Shown piece by piece: positions 8,993 to 19,249 of a stretch of 64,000 nucleotides of DNA; the first letter of the stretch is position 1; every line of letters starts with the position of its first letter. The stretch lies in the NCBI RefSeq assembly GCF_900112955.1, contig NZ_FONP01000001.1:520885-584884 (forward strand), written 5' to 3'. The notes below the pieces were generated by a model, which was not told the DNA's origin, made no database searches, and saw nothing but the letters and a program-made list of their open reading frames with translations. The DNA comes from Peptostreptococcus sp. D1. GTDB lineage: Bacteria; Bacillota; Clostridia; Peptostreptococcales; Peptostreptococcaceae. Made by a program: the position numbers and the translations under genes.

Positions 8993-10693
8993 TTACATCT
9001 TTTCAGGTGCATTTATTCCAAGTATAGCTAATGCATTTTCTAAAGCTTGTCTAGTGGCTTCAACCAATGCTAATCTCGCATTTCTCACAGCCTCAGCTTC
9101 AACAACTATTGGATTGTTATGATAGAACTTGTTAAAAGCCTGAGCCAAATCTAGTGCAAACCTTGTTACGATATGAGGCTCATTTTTACTCATTGCAAGA
9201 AGTATTGATTTATTGAAGGTTTCAATAACCTTTAAAACCTCTGAAGAATCTTCATCAGAAATCAAGTCAAAATTTACCTCAGAAGTTACAGCTTGATTTG
9301 CCTTTCTAAGAACTGCGCAGCATCTTGCATGAGTATATTGAACATACGGACCAGTTTCACCTTCAAAACTCAAAGTTCTCTCCCATGAAAAAGTATAATC
9401 CTTTATCCTACTATTGGAAAGCTCTTGGAATACTATCGCTCCAACACCAACCTCTCTAGCAATCTTATCAATATCTCCTGCTTCTGGATTTTTTTCGATT
9501 ATGATTTCTCTTGTCTTATCTATTGCCTGATTTAAGACATCTTCTAAAAATACAACCCTTCCTTTTCTAGTAGACATTGTTCCCTCTTCAAGAGCAACCA
9601 TACCAAATGGAACGTGTACCATATTATTGTACCAATCGTATCCCATCTTCTTAATTACAGCAAAATATTGTCTAAAGTGCAGCTCTTGCTGTGAGCCTAC
9701 TACATATAAGCATTTTTCAAAATCGTAGGTTTTCTTTCTGTAAAAGCCTGCTGCCAAATCTCTTGTTAAATAAAGAGTAGATCCATCAGTCTTTTGAATC
9801 AAAGCAGGTGGTAAATTTTCATCAGATAAATCAACTATCATCGTACCCTCTGATTCCACAAGAAGATTATTTTCCTTTAATTCATCTATTACAGCCTGCA
9901 TCTTATCTGAATAAAAGCTTTCGCCAGCATAAGAATCAAACTGTATATCAAGAAGATCATATACTCTCTGGAATTCCTTTAAGCTTTCCTCCCTGAACCA
10001 GCTCCATAGCTCTGTGGCTTCCTCATCACCATTTTCAAGCTTTGTAAACCATGCTCTCGCCTCAGCTTCCATTTCAGGCTTTACCTCAGCCTCATCATGG
10101 AATTTTACATATAGCTTTAATAACTCCTTTATAGGACTTGATTCTACTACATCCTTATTACCCCATAGCTTATAAGCGACAATCAGCTTTCCAAATTGAG
10201 TACCATAGTCACCAAGATGATTTATTCTGAATGTATTATATCCCTGTGAAGCATAAATCCTATGCAATGCGTTTCCAATTACAGTGGTTCTGATATGCCC
10301 AATATGGAATGGCTTAGCTATATTAGGAGAGGAAAAATCAATTAAAACATTCTTCCCTTCGCCAATATCACTCTTTCCATAATCCTTTTTTTCGCTCAAG
10401 ACCTGTGTAATAACTTTTTTTGCCAAGGCTTCTTTATTCACAAAAAAATTAACATATCCGCCAACATTTATTACCTTTGAAATTACTTCTCCAGCTGGAA
10501 TAGACTTTGAAATTTCTTCTGCAATTGCCATTGGAGATTTTCTATATTCCTTTGCCAGCTTAAAGCATGGAAATGCATAGTCTCCCATTTCTTTATTTGG
10601 TGGTACCTCTATTAGCGATTTTATTTCGTCATTTTTTAAAACATCTATGTTATTTCCCAATTTCTCAGATATCACTTCTTTAAAATCTATCAT
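8993..10693 (-). CDS. argS: Arginyl-tRNA synthetase
   Basis: This class I synthetase charges tRNA-Arg with arginine. The N-terminal Add-1 domain (~1-100), HIGH signature (130-133), a STRKG sequence in place of KMSKS, and the C-terminal anticodon-binding DALR domain are all present in 566 residues. An upstream in-frame ATG at 10717 would add eight residues. I start at 10693 because AGGAGG lies 5 nt before it and the protein then begins MIDFKEV, as in relatives. The gene appears monocistronic. Confidence 0.97.
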   Translation of the reverse strand: MIDFKEVISEKLGNNIDVLKNDEIKSLIEVPPNKEMGDYAFPCFKLAKEYRKSPMAIAEEISKSIPAGEVISKVINVGGYVNFFVNKEALAKKVITQVLSEKKDYGKSDIGEGKNVLIDFSSPNIAKPFHIGHIRTTVIGNALHRIYASQGYNTFRINHLGDYGTQFGKLIVAYKLWGNKDVVESSPIKELLKLYVKFHDEAEVKPEMEAEARAWFTKLENGDEEATELWSWFREESLKEFQRVYDLLDIQFDSYAGESFYSDKMQAVIDELKENNLLVESEGTMIVDLSDENLPPALIQKTDGSTLYLTRDLAAGFYRKKTYDFEKCLYVVGSQQELHFRQYFAVIKKMGYDWYNNMVHVPFGMVALEEGTMSTRKGRVVFLEDVLNQAIDKTREIIIEKNPEAGDIDKIAREVGVGAIVFQELSNSRIKDYTFSWERTLSFEGETGPYVQYTHARCCAVLRKANQAVTSEVNFDLISDEDSSEVLKVIETFNKSILLAMSKNEPHIVTRFALDLAQAFNKFYHNNPIVVEAEAVRNARLALVEATRQALENALAILGINAPEKM

Positions 10694-10855
10694 TTTTCCT
10701 CCTACTACTTCACTCAAATATTACAAAATACCAAACTAATACTATCATATTTGAATATGCTTTGTCAAAGCTGAAATATCAATATTTTATAAAAATTATC
10801 GTTCGATCAAGCTACAGCGACTACATACATCCAAATAGTATTATTCTATAGTATT

Positions 10856-11308
10856 CTAAAGCACATCATACTCACTTATTACCTTGATACCATTTTTTTC
10901 AAACAGCTGCGCACAAACACCCTTGCCATTTATTCTTTTCCCCTCAAAATTTCCGTTATATACATAATTTGAGCCACACGAAGGACTTCCATCCTTCAAT
11001 ATTGCCAGCTTACAATCATTTCTCCTTGCGATTTCCAAAGCCATATTCGCTCCATCAACAAAATACTTTGTAACGTCAACACCCTCTATATTCAATACCT
11101 TCGCTTCGTTTCTAAATACTTCATCGGCAGTTTTTGAAAATTGTATCTCTGAAGGAGGTCTAGGTGTATTCATTTTTCCCATCTCTTCGGGACAAATAAC
11201 AATATAATCCTTATTTTCCAGAAATTTAATTACATCTTCATTATAATTATTATCACCGTTATATTTGCAATTATTTCCCAGCAAGCATCCTGAAACTATT
11301 ATTTTCAT
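10856..11308 (-). CDS. DUF523 family protein
   Basis: This 150-residue protein of the DUF523 family starts MKIIVSGCLLG. It has the family's conserved Cys-rich N-terminus (SGCLLG..C.Y), a PRPPSEI segment and a DGSPSCG motif near residue 110. The cysteines suggest a metal or thiol role, but the biochemical function is unknown. The start at 11308 follows GGAGAT at good spacing; an upstream in-frame ATG at 11350 lacks this and would add an unrelated N-terminus. It lies 93 bp downstream of mutS2. Confidence 0.85.
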   Translation of the reverse strand: MKIIVSGCLLGNNCKYNGDNNYNEDVIKFLENKDYIVICPEEMGKMNTPRPPSEIQFSKTADEVFRNEAKVLNIEGVDVTKYFVDGANMALEIARRNDCKLAILKDGSPSCGSNYVYNGNFEGKRINGKGVCAQLFEKNGIKVISEYDVL

Positions 11309-11401
11309 TTTAAATCTCCATTGTCTAAATACAGTGCGTTTATATTCCAAATTCCATTATTTTTATTTCATATCCTATTGAGTATTGCGTTATTTTATAT
11401 T

Positions 11402-13834
11402 TTATTTAATTGTAACTATTGTCACACCTATTCCACCTTCACCGTATTCACCTTTTCTCATAGATTTAACATGTGGATTTGTCTTTAATATTTCAGCGAT
11501 ACCCTTTTTCAAAACACCTGTCCCTACACCATGAATTACCGTCACTTCCTCATGTCCAGCCATTGTTGCGTCATCTAAGTATTTTTCCACCTCAAAAATT
11601 GCCTCTTCAAGCTTCATTCCTCTTAAATCTACCTCCCTTTTAATATTTCCGGATTTGGATTTAATTACTTTTCTTGTAGCCTTGGTCACAGTGCTTTTTT
11701 TCTTTTTTGAAATCTTCTTAAGAGATTTGTATGGTAATGTCATTTTCATTACTCCAACCTGAACAACTGCTTCTTTCTTTTTGTCATCAGAAGAAATAAT
11801 TGTACCCTCTTGTCTAAGGGCTATAATATCTACATCTTCACCAGGCTTCAGATTTTTAATTTCACTTGATGAAAGCTTCGGAACAATCATGCTTTCAACA
11901 CTCGGCTGTAAGCTTCCCATGGATTGAGAAATCTCTTTTTTTATTTCATCAATTCTCTTATCCTTTTCCTTTGAAGCTCTTTCATTTTCAATTTTTCTCA
12001 ACTCTTTAATCAGATTATCGGTAGTTTCCTTTGCCTGCCTGATTATTGAAAACGCCTCACTCCGAGCATTTTCTATAGCTTTAGCTTTGGATTTCTCAAA
12101 TTTCTCCAGCTTTTCAAAAAATTCACTTTTCAATTTTTCGGCTTCTTCTCTATTTTGTTCGGCAATCCTTAGCTCTTCTTCAATTTTCAATCTATTTTTT
12201 TCCACACCTTGTAATACTTCTTCCAATTCTATATCTTCAGATGTAAGATATTTTTTTGCCTCTTCAATCGTAAATTCACTCAGACCCAATTTTTTTGAAA
12301 TTTCAAATGCATTTGATTTGCCTGGAACTCCAATCAACAATCTATACGTAGGCGAAAAGGATTCCATATCAAATTCAACAGCCGCATTTTCAACAGCCTT
12401 CTTTGCAAGAGCATATTTTTTCAGCTCACTGTAGTGAGTGGTTGCAATACAAGAGGCTCCAATACTCCTGATTTGCTCCAGAATTGCAATCGCCAACGCA
12501 GCACCTTCCTCTGGATCAGTACCAGCTCCTAGCTCATCAAAAATAACCAAGGAATCCTCAGTTGTATTTTTCAAAATATTTACAATTCTAGTCATATGTG
12601 ATGAAAATGTAGAAAGATTTTGCTCAATACTTTGGTCATCTCCAATATCCGCAAAAATGTGATCATAAACACACATATTACTTCCGTAATCAGCAGGAAT
12701 ATGAAGACCACATTGAGTCATCAATGCAAACAGTCCTATCATTTTAATAGTAACTGTTTTACCGCCTGTATTAGGTCCTGTTATCAGTAGCGTCGAATAA
12801 TCGTATCCCAATTCAACTGTATTCGCAACGACTGACTTCTTGTCTAATAGAGGATGCCTTCCATTTACAATTTTAAATTTTTTTTCTTCATTAAGTCTTG
12901 GTTCAATGCCCTTCATAGCAATAGACAGCTTGCCCTTTGCAAATATAAAGTCTATTTTTGCAAGTATTTCTTGATTATTTATCAATTCTCTACTAGCTTC
13001 GCCGACCATTGATGACAGCTCTGAAAGAATTCGCTCTATTTCCTCATTCTCAGAAAGCTTTAGCCGCCTTAGGTCATTATTCATTTCTACAATTGACATC
13101 GGTTCAATAAAAAGTGTTGCCCCCGATGATGATTGGTCATGAATGATACCAGATACCATAGACCTATATTCCGCCTTTACCGGAACGACGAATCTATCTC
13201 CTCTCACAGAAATAATAGCATCCTGCAAGTACTTTTGATATGTTGCAGAGGAGATAATACCGTTTAATTTAGACCTTATCGATTGATTCTTCTGAACAAT
13301 TTTTCTTCTGATACTCCTAAGCTCACTAGAAGCATTATCCGATATTTCAATTTCACTAACCACTGCATTTAAAATTGCATCCTCAATATCTCTATGAACA
13401 TATAGCGAGCTTGCTAAAGAATTCACTATTGGATATTTGTTGTCATCAGAATCCTCATCCTTTGAATTTGCACCATTACCAAAATTATCTACCTTGATAT
13501 CTCCACTCAAAATATTTGATATAATTCTCGTAGTCCTCATGGTGTCAGCTATCATAATCAGATTTTTAGGATCTAATGTGGCACCTATCTCCGCCCTTTT
13601 TACTTGATTGATTATATCATGAATACCTTGAATAGGTACGTGTCCTCTTTTTATCAATATGGATTGAGCCTCAGTCGTTTCCTGAAGAGCATATTTCACA
13701 GCATTGTAATCTGAAAATGGATTTAGATTTTCAATTATATTTACGCCCAAAGACGAGGATGCCTTGTCTTTAAGCATACCTAGTATTTTGTCAATTTCTA
13801 AAACTCTATAATACTTTTTATCCATATTCACCAT
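11402..13834 (-). CDS. mutS2: Endonuclease MutS2
   Basis: This 810-residue member of the MutS2 branch lacks mismatch-recognition domain I. It has a core/clamp region, an ATPase with Walker A GPNTGGKT, Walker B VIFDELGAGTDP and an ATTHYSEL switch, a long charged coiled coil (~520-640), and a C-terminal Smr nuclease domain (VDLRGMKLEEA, HGVGTG). In Firmicutes MutS2 acts on branched DNA and in splitting collided ribosomes. Two starts are possible: ATG 13834 and ATG 13825 (MDKKYY). The latter has GGATGG/GGTG in front and may be the real one. Confidence 0.95.
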   Translation of the reverse strand: MVNMDKKYYRVLEIDKILGMLKDKASSSLGVNIIENLNPFSDYNAVKYALQETTEAQSILIKRGHVPIQGIHDIINQVKRAEIGATLDPKNLIMIADTMRTTRIISNILSGDIKVDNFGNGANSKDEDSDDNKYPIVNSLASSLYVHRDIEDAILNAVVSEIEISDNASSELRSIRRKIVQKNQSIRSKLNGIISSATYQKYLQDAIISVRGDRFVVPVKAEYRSMVSGIIHDQSSSGATLFIEPMSIVEMNNDLRRLKLSENEEIERILSELSSMVGEASRELINNQEILAKIDFIFAKGKLSIAMKGIEPRLNEEKKFKIVNGRHPLLDKKSVVANTVELGYDYSTLLITGPNTGGKTVTIKMIGLFALMTQCGLHIPADYGSNMCVYDHIFADIGDDQSIEQNLSTFSSHMTRIVNILKNTTEDSLVIFDELGAGTDPEEGAALAIAILEQIRSIGASCIATTHYSELKKYALAKKAVENAAVEFDMESFSPTYRLLIGVPGKSNAFEISKKLGLSEFTIEEAKKYLTSEDIELEEVLQGVEKNRLKIEEELRIAEQNREEAEKLKSEFFEKLEKFEKSKAKAIENARSEAFSIIRQAKETTDNLIKELRKIENERASKEKDKRIDEIKKEISQSMGSLQPSVESMIVPKLSSSEIKNLKPGEDVDIIALRQEGTIISSDDKKKEAVVQVGVMKMTLPYKSLKKISKKKKSTVTKATRKVIKSKSGNIKREVDLRGMKLEEAIFEVEKYLDDATMAGHEEVTVIHGVGTGVLKKGIAEILKTNPHVKSMRKGEYGEGGIGVTIVTIK

Positions 13835-13977
13835 CCATTCTTTTATTTATCAATCTACATTATAACATATTTATTTTTCTTGAAATATAAGTTTTGTCAA
13901 AATTTCTCTGGAATATTACAGTATTACAATCTATTAAATAAAAAAGCCTTACTCTTGATTCATAAAAAAATAAACAT

Positions 13978-14063
13978 AAAAAAACGGCTTTACCTCTACG
14001 TAAAATATATTAAACCTACTTTAATCAGTAGCTTTGATATAAATCATATCGAATTAGCCGTTT
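13978..14063 (-). terminator. Multi-arm terminator after the surface protein gene
   Basis: An outer 8-bp stem, AAACGGCT (13982-13989) with AGCCGTTT (14056-14063), is followed on the minus strand by seven T residues. Between the arms are three further small hairpins: TTAC/GTAA (13990-14003), CTACT/AGTAG (14016-14031) and GATAT/ATATC (14036-14050). The T-tract polarity marks it as the terminator of the gene at 14119-17445. The inner arms give it a cloverleaf outline. Confidence 0.65.
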
Positions 14064-14118
14064 CTTTATTATTAATGTCTTGAACAAAAATATCTTTTTT
14101 AAATTATTTATTAAAAGC

Positions 14119-17100
14119 TTATTTATTGAATTGACTAAAATTTATAGCTCCAATGCCTCCTACTATGGTAATATTCTCCATTTTTTCCAAATATTCTTGA
14201 AGCACTTTAGGCTTATTAAGCTTGCTTGTTAGCACTATTGGTTGTCTGACTGTCGGCAATATTCCACCTAAAGCTAGAGTATCAGCATACTCATCTCCAC
14301 TTGAAACGAAAACGGATTTTGAGCTTGGATAAACAAATTTTGAAACCAAAACAGAGGTTTCGTACCTATTTTCTCCAGCGATTCTATTAACTTTTCCTCT
14401 AAGTCTATTTTCAACATCTTTTGACACAGATAAATCTCCTCCAACTATTGTTATTTCATCACTAGAAGAAAGTCTATTAAGAGCATCCTTACTAATTTCA
14501 TTCTTTCTAGCTAATATTATCGGTGTCACCTCTGAAGCTGCTATCGTTGCTGATACCAATGCATCAGAGTAATTTTCACCCGAAACAACTACAGCCTTTT
14601 TTCCAATTTTATTAATTGATTTTAACTTGTCAAATACTGCATTCGAGGTTTCAAATCTATCTTTTCCAGAAATTACTTCAACCGAATAATCCTTCTTCAT
14701 TAAAGAAACCATCTCTGTATTTATTGATGCTTCTCCACCAACAAAGATTATGTTTTTAGCCCCAAGCCTAGAGATTTCGTCTCTGATACTATCATTTATA
14801 CTGTTTCCGTCAATAAGCAAAATTGGTGCTTTAATAGCAGAGCTTAAAGAAGACGAAACTAGTCCATCAGGGAATTTGAATCCATTTACTATTATTACAG
14901 TATCAGATTTTTTATAGTACTTTTTACTAAGCTCAACCGATGTTTGTATTCGGTCCTTTCCGCTTACTCTATCAACATTTGCCTTTGAATTTGATGTATA
15001 TCCAAAAGCTATATTTTGAGAACTAACAATATTTATTTTATCATTATCTAGCTTTACTCCAGTACCACTATTATTATCTAATTTAGCATCTACTTTTTTC
15101 TCAACCCTTACGATAATTTTTGCAGTAATATTTTTCGGATTCGATATGCCTTCAGGAAGCTCTAGAGTTCCATTATAAACATATATCCCATCATCTTCTC
15201 TGCTTTCCTCTAAATTCAAAGTCCAATTTACTTTTGTAATTACTTCTGTTAATAGCTCATCGTTCTTATTTGTATTAATAGCTTCATTTAAATCAACACC
15301 TAAAATATTTTCTGATGGTTGAGCAGGGCTTGAAGCTACGGATGATATTGCACTTCTGTAAAGACCGGACACCATCAATGGCGGTAGAAAAGGATTACTA
15401 TCTAAGACACCACCATTTTCATCAAATCTATCTAAAGTAATTGTAAATAGATTTTTATTATCTTCAGTTGCTCTCAATACACCTTCTGTTACATCTTTTC
15501 TTTCCAAATCGCCCTTATAAACTCTAGTTATTGAGTTTTTATTACTTGCATATTTTGTATCAAAGCTATGATTAATGTCTATAAAGTAAGGATTTTCTAC
15601 CTTCACTACATATTTTGCTTCCAGACCCTCATTATCTTCAATTTCCAGATATCCACCTGAGGATTTTTTTTGTTTTTTCCCATAAAAGCCTTCTTCATCC
15701 TCAACAGTAAAATTTATTTCATCAGTAATTATTTGACCTTGTTTATCTTTAATCACATATGTAATCCTATTTTTATTTACTCCCATCTTTGACAAATCTT
15801 CAACTGATGATTCTGCAATTTTCTCTCTAACAGTTAGTTCCAGTACCTTGTTTTTTCCTTCTGGCAAGCTGACATTTGAGTTTTCATCATAAACTGGTCT
15901 TACAACCTCACCATCTCTTTCAAGCTTTGAAATATATTTTACTTTTCCATTATCATAATCATATGTTTCAGTGAATTTATTTTTACTTACTAATTCGTAT
16001 CTACTATCCTTCAGTTCTATTGTAGCATCTCTCATCATACCCGTTAAATTTATTGAAACTATTCCATCAACTGACGTATATGAACTCTCTGTACCAGCCT
16101 CAAGAGTAGTAGCCTCAAATTTCAATGGTATTTTTACAATTTTACCATCGGTATCCCTAACAATATAATTAATTTTTCTATTTTCCAAACTACCTTCAAC
16201 AGCAATATCTTTTTCATTATCAGCTGATATATCATTTTGATTATCACTAGAACTATCATTTGTATTTCCACTCGACCCATTATTCGTTTCTTCTGATTCA
16301 ACTTTTTTTATCGATATGTTAACTGTCTTAGGTAATCTATATTTAATTTCATCCTTGTCATTTACTATTATCATTTCTGGATTAACTACATCTTCAACAG
16401 TATATTTATCTTGCATCTGAGGTAAATCGCCTTCATAGGTTGAATTTTCATCACCGTTATTTTTAGAAAACTCAACAGGATTTCCTGATGAGAAAACATT
16501 TTTTAATTTTGGCAATTTGTTAACAGGTGACCAATCCTTTATCAAATTATTATTCATATAAAGCTCTTCTAAATTTGACATATTTGAAAGAGCCCTAATA
16601 TCACTAATTTCATTCGACGATGCATCTAAAAACCTCAGCTTTGTGGCCTCTTTTATAGGATCTAGAGATACAACCTTTTTCATATCAGTCAAACTGAACG
16701 CTGATTTGGAAATATTCAAGCTCTCTAAATTTTTCATGTTAGAAAGACTTTCAATATTATCAAAAGTATTGCGAGAAATGTCTAAATATTTCAAGTTTGT
16801 CAAATTTTTTAAACCTGAAATATCGTTTGACTGACATGAAAATGCGTCCAAATATTTAAGCTTTACTAGCTTTGATAAAAAATCAAAATTATCTACTTTA
16901 ATAGTATGAATATTAAGACTTTCTAGGCTAGTAATGTTTTCTAGAGGTGACAAATCCTTTAAATTATTGTTATTTCTAATATCTAAAAACTTTAATTTTT
17001 TTAATCCTCTTAATGGCTCTATTGAATCCTCTTGTTGGTTTACCAGAGAAAGCCATTCTAGATTTTCAGCATATTCCAAGCCCTTTAGAGAATTTAGCAT

Positions 17101-17445
17101 AAATAATTTTTCATTTAGATTATGTGCTTTACACTGCTCTGGTGACAGAATTCGTAGATTCTGAACCATCTTTGCTGTAACAGGAATTTCTTTTAACTGT
17201 TCCTCTGTACCTTCCCTCTTGTACATGATATTAATCATATACCTCAAATTAGCATCTTCAACTACATTCTCTCCCTCAGTATTTTTTGTATCCTTCAAAA
17301 ATTCAGAAGCTTCGACTATCATTTGGCTATCTGGATAGCTTACTCCCCACATTTCATTTGCAATTGTTTCTGCAAATACTGAAGAGTTGATAGCACTATT
17401 AGTTAATATCGCAGCACTCATTAACACTGATACTGATTTTTTCAT
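14119..17445 (-). CDS. Secreted leucine-rich repeat protein with three CWB2 repeats
   Basis: This 1108-residue cell-surface protein starts with a Sec signal peptide (1-25, ending FAETIANE). Leucine-rich repeats span about 125-320, of the internalin type (for example LKYLDISRN, LEELYMNNN). A linker rich in Asn/Ser/Asp (~385-415) and beta-rich domains (~420-800) follow. Three cell wall binding repeat 2 units occupy ~820-1108 (starting VDRVSGKDR, VEVISGKDR and VNRIAGENR). In clostridia such triple repeats bind the secondary cell-wall polymer non-covalently. LRRs often bind host or partner proteins, so adhesion is a reasonable guess only. The start follows AAGGAG. The gene is monocistronic. Confidence 0.9.
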   Translation of the reverse strand: MKKSVSVLMSAAILTNSAINSSVFAETIANEMWGVSYPDSQMIVEASEFLKDTKNTEGENVVEDANLRYMINIMYKREGTEEQLKEIPVTAKMVQNLRILSPEQCKAHNLNEKLFMLNSLKGLEYAENLEWLSLVNQQEDSIEPLRGLKKLKFLDIRNNNNLKDLSPLENITSLESLNIHTIKVDNFDFLSKLVKLKYLDAFSCQSNDISGLKNLTNLKYLDISRNTFDNIESLSNMKNLESLNISKSAFSLTDMKKVVSLDPIKEATKLRFLDASSNEISDIRALSNMSNLEELYMNNNLIKDWSPVNKLPKLKNVFSSGNPVEFSKNNGDENSTYEGDLPQMQDKYTVEDVVNPEMIIVNDKDEIKYRLPKTVNISIKKVESEETNNGSSGNTNDSSSDNQNDISADNEKDIAVEGSLENRKINYIVRDTDGKIVKIPLKFEATTLEAGTESSYTSVDGIVSINLTGMMRDATIELKDSRYELVSKNKFTETYDYDNGKVKYISKLERDGEVVRPVYDENSNVSLPEGKNKVLELTVREKIAESSVEDLSKMGVNKNRITYVIKDKQGQIITDEINFTVEDEEGFYGKKQKKSSGGYLEIEDNEGLEAKYVVKVENPYFIDINHSFDTKYASNKNSITRVYKGDLERKDVTEGVLRATEDNKNLFTITLDRFDENGGVLDSNPFLPPLMVSGLYRSAISSVASSPAQPSENILGVDLNEAINTNKNDELLTEVITKVNWTLNLEESREDDGIYVYNGTLELPEGISNPKNITAKIIVRVEKKVDAKLDNNSGTGVKLDNDKINIVSSQNIAFGYTSNSKANVDRVSGKDRIQTSVELSKKYYKKSDTVIIVNGFKFPDGLVSSSLSSAIKAPILLIDGNSINDSIRDEISRLGAKNIIFVGGEASINTEMVSLMKKDYSVEVISGKDRFETSNAVFDKLKSINKIGKKAVVVSGENYSDALVSATIAASEVTPIILARKNEISKDALNRLSSSDEITIVGGDLSVSKDVENRLRGKVNRIAGENRYETSVLVSKFVYPSSKSVFVSSGDEYADTLALGGILPTVRQPIVLTSKLNKPKVLQEYLEKMENITIVGGIGAINFSQFNK

Positions 17446-17629
17446 ACTTTTTCTCCTTAAAATAATTATCTAAATTGTTGTTTCACAATTATATATAATA
17501 TTAATCCATAAAAAAAATAGATTCAATCCCATTTTATGCAACATAGACATAAACAATAATTACAAGATGAGAAATAGATTTTTACTATTGATAAAAACAT
17601 AATAATTTTTTATTATTCTTTTATTTTAG

Positions 17630-17658
17630 TTGTTACTTCATCGTGTATATATTATAAT
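17630..17658 (+). promoter_or_regulatory. Sigma-A type promoter of pepD
   Basis: TTGTTA (17630-17635) and TATAAT (17653-17658) are separated by exactly 17 bp. They lie about 65 bp before the pepD start codon. Confidence 0.7.
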
Positions 17659-17722
17659 TTAAGTATATACATTATTGATTAATAAAAATTCATTATATCA
17701 ATGTTTAGAGGGGGTGTATGAA

Positions 17723-19168
17723 TTGAAATACGTTACAAATGGACTATATCCAGAAAAGGTATTTAAAAATTTCGAAGATATTTCAAAAATTCCAAGAGGC
17801 TCTGGAAACGAAAAAGCAATTAGTGACTACATTGTTGAATTGGCTAAGAAAAACAAGCTTTTCGTGAGACAGGATGAACACAACAATGTTGTCGTTAAGA
17901 AGAAAGCCACAAATGACAGCAAAAACACAGTAATGCTACAAGCTCATATAGATATGGTTACAGAAGCTGGTGAGGGATCAAATCACGACTTCATTGTAGA
18001 TCCAATCGAGCTGATAATTGAAGGCAATAAATTACGTGCCAACAACACTACTCTTGGAGCAGATAATGGAATAGGTGTAGCATACATGATGTCAATTATC
18101 GAGAGCTCAGACATATCACACCCAAATCTTGAATTGATATTCACAGCTGATGAAGAGGTCGGGCTTGTAGGAGTTACTAAATTGGATTTTTCAGATCTTG
18201 AATCAAGCTATGTACTTAATCTGGATTCTGAAGAGGAAGACTTTATCTTGGTTGGTTGCGCTGGTGCAGTTGACTCGATAGTTTCATTAAAAAAAGAATA
18301 CAAACCATCCATACCTTCCAATATCGCTCTCGAAATCAATGTAAAGGGTCTAACTGGCGGTCACTCTGGAATGGACATAGATAAAGAAAGAGGAAACTCA
18401 AATGTAATACTTGGTAGAATTCTTAGTTCTATCACGTATGACTTTGATTTATTTGCCATAAATGGTGGTTCAAAAAGAAATGTAATTCCGAGAAAAAGCG
18501 AAGCAGTCATATCTGTAAATCCTGATGTTCTTGAAAATATTGTAAAAGAAATTCAGAAAATATCTGCAAAGATCCAAAAAGAGCAATATACTGCTGATCC
18601 AAATCTAAAAATAGAATTGAGAAGATCTGCACCAACATCTTTTAAGGTATTTACTGAGGATTGCAAGTCAAAAATTATAGGATTGATGTTATTGATTCCA
18701 AATGGAGTAATTTCGAGGTCTACTACAATAGAAAATTGTGTGGAAACATCTACTAACTTTGCTATTATAAATGAAACTTCAACCTCAATTGAATTTTTAA
18801 ATCTCACAAGAAGCTCTATGCAATCAAAAAAGGATTATGTAACTACTTTAATAGAAACCGCTGCAAAATCATTTAATGCTAAGGTTGAAATTACCCCTGG
18901 ATATCCAGCATGGGAGCACAATGCTAACTCAAGCTTGGAGAAAATATCTGTAGATATTTATAGCAGATTATTCTCAAAAAAACCAGAGGTTGTAGTTATG
19001 CACTGTGGGCTTGAAAGTGGAATCTTACTTAGTAAATTAAAACAAAAAGCCGAGTCGATTTCAATCGGTCCTAATACATTTAATGTCCATTCTCCTGATG
19101 AATATGTTGAGATATCATCAGTTGGTAAAATATGGGACTACTTAATTGAAATACTAAAAAATTTATAA
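17723..19168 (+). CDS. pepD: Aminoacyl-histidine dipeptidase (M20 family, PepD)
   Basis: This cytosolic zinc dipeptidase of the M20C family cleaves Xaa-His and other dipeptides. Metal-site residues are visible in order: QAHIDMV (His), LGADNGIG (bridging Asp), TADEEVGL (catalytic and ligand Glu), LDSEEED (Asp) and NVHSPDE (last His). The lid domain contains GLTGGHSG. I start at the TTG at 17723, giving MKYVTNGLYP, because AGAGGGGGT lies 8 nt upstream. An ATG at 17675 in the same frame has no ribosome site and would add 16 residues. Its own promoter and a shared terminator make it a single-gene unit. Confidence 0.94.
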   Translation: MKYVTNGLYPEKVFKNFEDISKIPRGSGNEKAISDYIVELAKKNKLFVRQDEHNNVVVKKKATNDSKNTVMLQAHIDMVTEAGEGSNHDFIVDPIELIIEGNKLRANNTTLGADNGIGVAYMMSIIESSDISHPNLELIFTADEEVGLVGVTKLDFSDLESSYVLNLDSEEEDFILVGCAGAVDSIVSLKKEYKPSIPSNIALEINVKGLTGGHSGMDIDKERGNSNVILGRILSSITYDFDLFAINGGSKRNVIPRKSEAVISVNPDVLENIVKEIQKISAKIQKEQYTADPNLKIELRRSAPTSFKVFTEDCKSKIIGLMLLIPNGVISRSTTIENCVETSTNFAIINETSTSIEFLNLTRSSMQSKKDYVTTLIETAAKSFNAKVEITPGYPAWEHNANSSLEKISVDIYSRLFSKKPEVVVMHCGLESGILLSKLKQKAESISIGPNTFNVHSPDEYVEISSVGKIWDYLIEILKNL

Positions 19169-19180
19169 ATCACAAAAATA

Positions 19181-19245
19181 AACCCTTCCCACATAAAATA
19201 TTTAGAGTCATCATATCGATCTAAATACTCTATGCTAGAAGGGTT
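19181..19245. terminator. Bidirectional terminator between pepD and degV
   Basis: AACCCTTC (19181-19188) pairs with GAAGGGTT (19238-19245), and an inner 8-bp stem TATTTAGA/TCTAAATA (19199-19206 with 19220-19227) extends the hairpin. T-rich sequence follows on the plus strand and a shorter T run on the minus strand. It sits between the converging genes. Confidence 0.8.
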
Positions 19246-19249
19246 ATTA

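Noticed and set aside
13982..14063. Possible tRNA gene because of the cloverleaf outline
   Set aside because: No conserved D-loop GG, no TTC-type T-loop, an 8-bp closing stem instead of 7 bp, and no plausible 7-nt anticodon loop; the T-tract indicates a terminator.
13880..14083. Plus-strand 67-codon ORF over the terminator region
   Set aside because: Lysine/tyrosine-rich composition from AT-rich DNA, no ribosome site, and it spans a terminator and its inner hairpins.
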